62,964 nt of DNA, taken from assembly GCA_030619925.1 (NCBI GenBank), contig JAUXAL010000012.1, forward strand, positions 1 to 62,964, written 5' to 3'. Of the stretch, positions 62,674-62,964 are shown piece after piece. The position numbers and the translations under genes were made by a program. Source of the DNA: Phycisphaerae bacterium (GTDB lineage: Bacteria; Planctomycetota; Phycisphaerae; Sedimentisphaerales; Anaerobacaceae). The notes under the pieces were generated by a model that did no database searches, had not been told where the DNA came from, and worked only from the letters and a program-made list of their open reading frames with translations. Each line of letters opens with the position of its first letter. Positions within the stretch are counted from its first letter, which is position 1.

Positions 62674-62964
62674 AATCGCTTGACCAGACTAACCCCCATT
62701 GCCGGGCCATTGTTGCCTGCCATATAAGGCACCACCTTAAACCCCGCAACTTCGAGCTCTTTATGTTTTCCTGCAAAGGTATGGCCGACCACCCAGCCGA
62801 GAGTTGCCCCAAAAATAATGTCGCTGCCCCAGTGGTCACCCGAGTCTATCATTCGATAGCTCACAAGAGAAGCCACTGCATACGACGGAATGCCTACCCT
62901 CGGCCCGTAAAACTCATCCAATACAGAGGCGACCGTGAACGAGCTCGCGGCATGAGCGCTGGGC
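62670..62964 (-). CDS. PAP2-family phosphatase, C-terminal part (cut by window edge)
   Basis: The right edge of the window cuts this gene; about 97 codons are visible. The PAP2 acid phosphatase motifs remain: PSAHAASSF (family PSGH block, with Ala for Gly) and SYRMIDSGDHWGSDIIFGAT (family SRxxxxxHxxxD, here with Tyr before Arg). Residues after it include a hydrophobic helix (GATLGWVVGHTF). These enzymes dephosphorylate lipids such as undecaprenyl pyrophosphate or phosphatidate. The final segment (VPYMAGNNGPAMGVSLVKRF) suggests an outer-membrane-like or extended C-terminus. Confidence 0.78.
   Translation of the reverse strand, partial: PSAHAASSFTVASVLDEFYGPRVGIPSYAVASLVSYRMIDSGDHWGSDIIFGATLGWVVGHTFAGKHKELEVAGFKVVPYMAGNNGPAMGVSLVKRF

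Overview
The window reads as one chromosomal segment from a Planctomycetota bacterium, most likely a Phycisphaerae-type lineage. That placement is an inference from gene content: an FG-GAP protein ending in a dockerin-like calcium-binding tail, a PEP-CTERM protein, a Tat-exported formylglycine sulfatase, a DUF4091 protein, a TIGR03790-type protein, and intergenic spacers packed with dispersed repeats. No rRNA, tRNA or CRISPR array was seen.

Layout. 0-7 kb: NAD synthetase, an exported SagB-type nitroreductase/DJ-1 fusion, a VanZ-like protein, a TIGR03790-type protein, a KamA-type radical SAM enzyme and an MNT nucleotidyltransferase. 7-29 kb: an exopolysaccharide locus with two initiating phosphoglycosyltransferases, several GT4 glycosyltransferases (two of them joined in one reading frame), a D-glucuronyl C5-epimerase, a pyruvyl transferase, a methyltransferase, an acetyltransferase, a Wzx flippase, a Wzy-like polymerase, and GDP-fucose supply (gmd, fcl) with a further sugar epimerase. 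Two large secreted proteins sit inside it. 29-37 kb: pterin genes (tandem-domain PTPS/QueD and folE), pepA, an FG-GAP protein, prfB with a programmed +1 frameshift, then 1.5 kb without a credible gene that carries two parS sites ahead of a parB with no parA beside it. 37-46 kb: an ankyrin/coiled-coil exported protein, an SDR fragment, an exported radical SAM protein, an intact SDR, a beta-helix protein, dtd and a DUF169 protein. 46-53 kb: an unrecognised two-gene module behind a good sigma-70-type promoter, the argB-argD-argF operon, and an apparently AT-richer DNA methyltransferase/GIY-YIG-like nuclease pair that looks like an acquired type II restriction-modification system. 53-63 kb: rdgB, sulfatase, topA, groES, a YkgJ-type cysteine-cluster protein, a PEP-CTERM protein, alaC, a membrane protein and a truncated PAP2 phosphatase.

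The most pervasive unexplained feature is the set of spacer repeats: degenerate word-like tracts, short GTGTGG hairpins and MITE-like inverted repeats. They abut or encode the ends of several genes (nadE, the nitroreductase/DJ-1 gene, fcl, folE), join two glycosyltransferases in frame, give false N-terminal extensions to others, and in one case appear to supply a Shine-Dalgarno sequence (argF).
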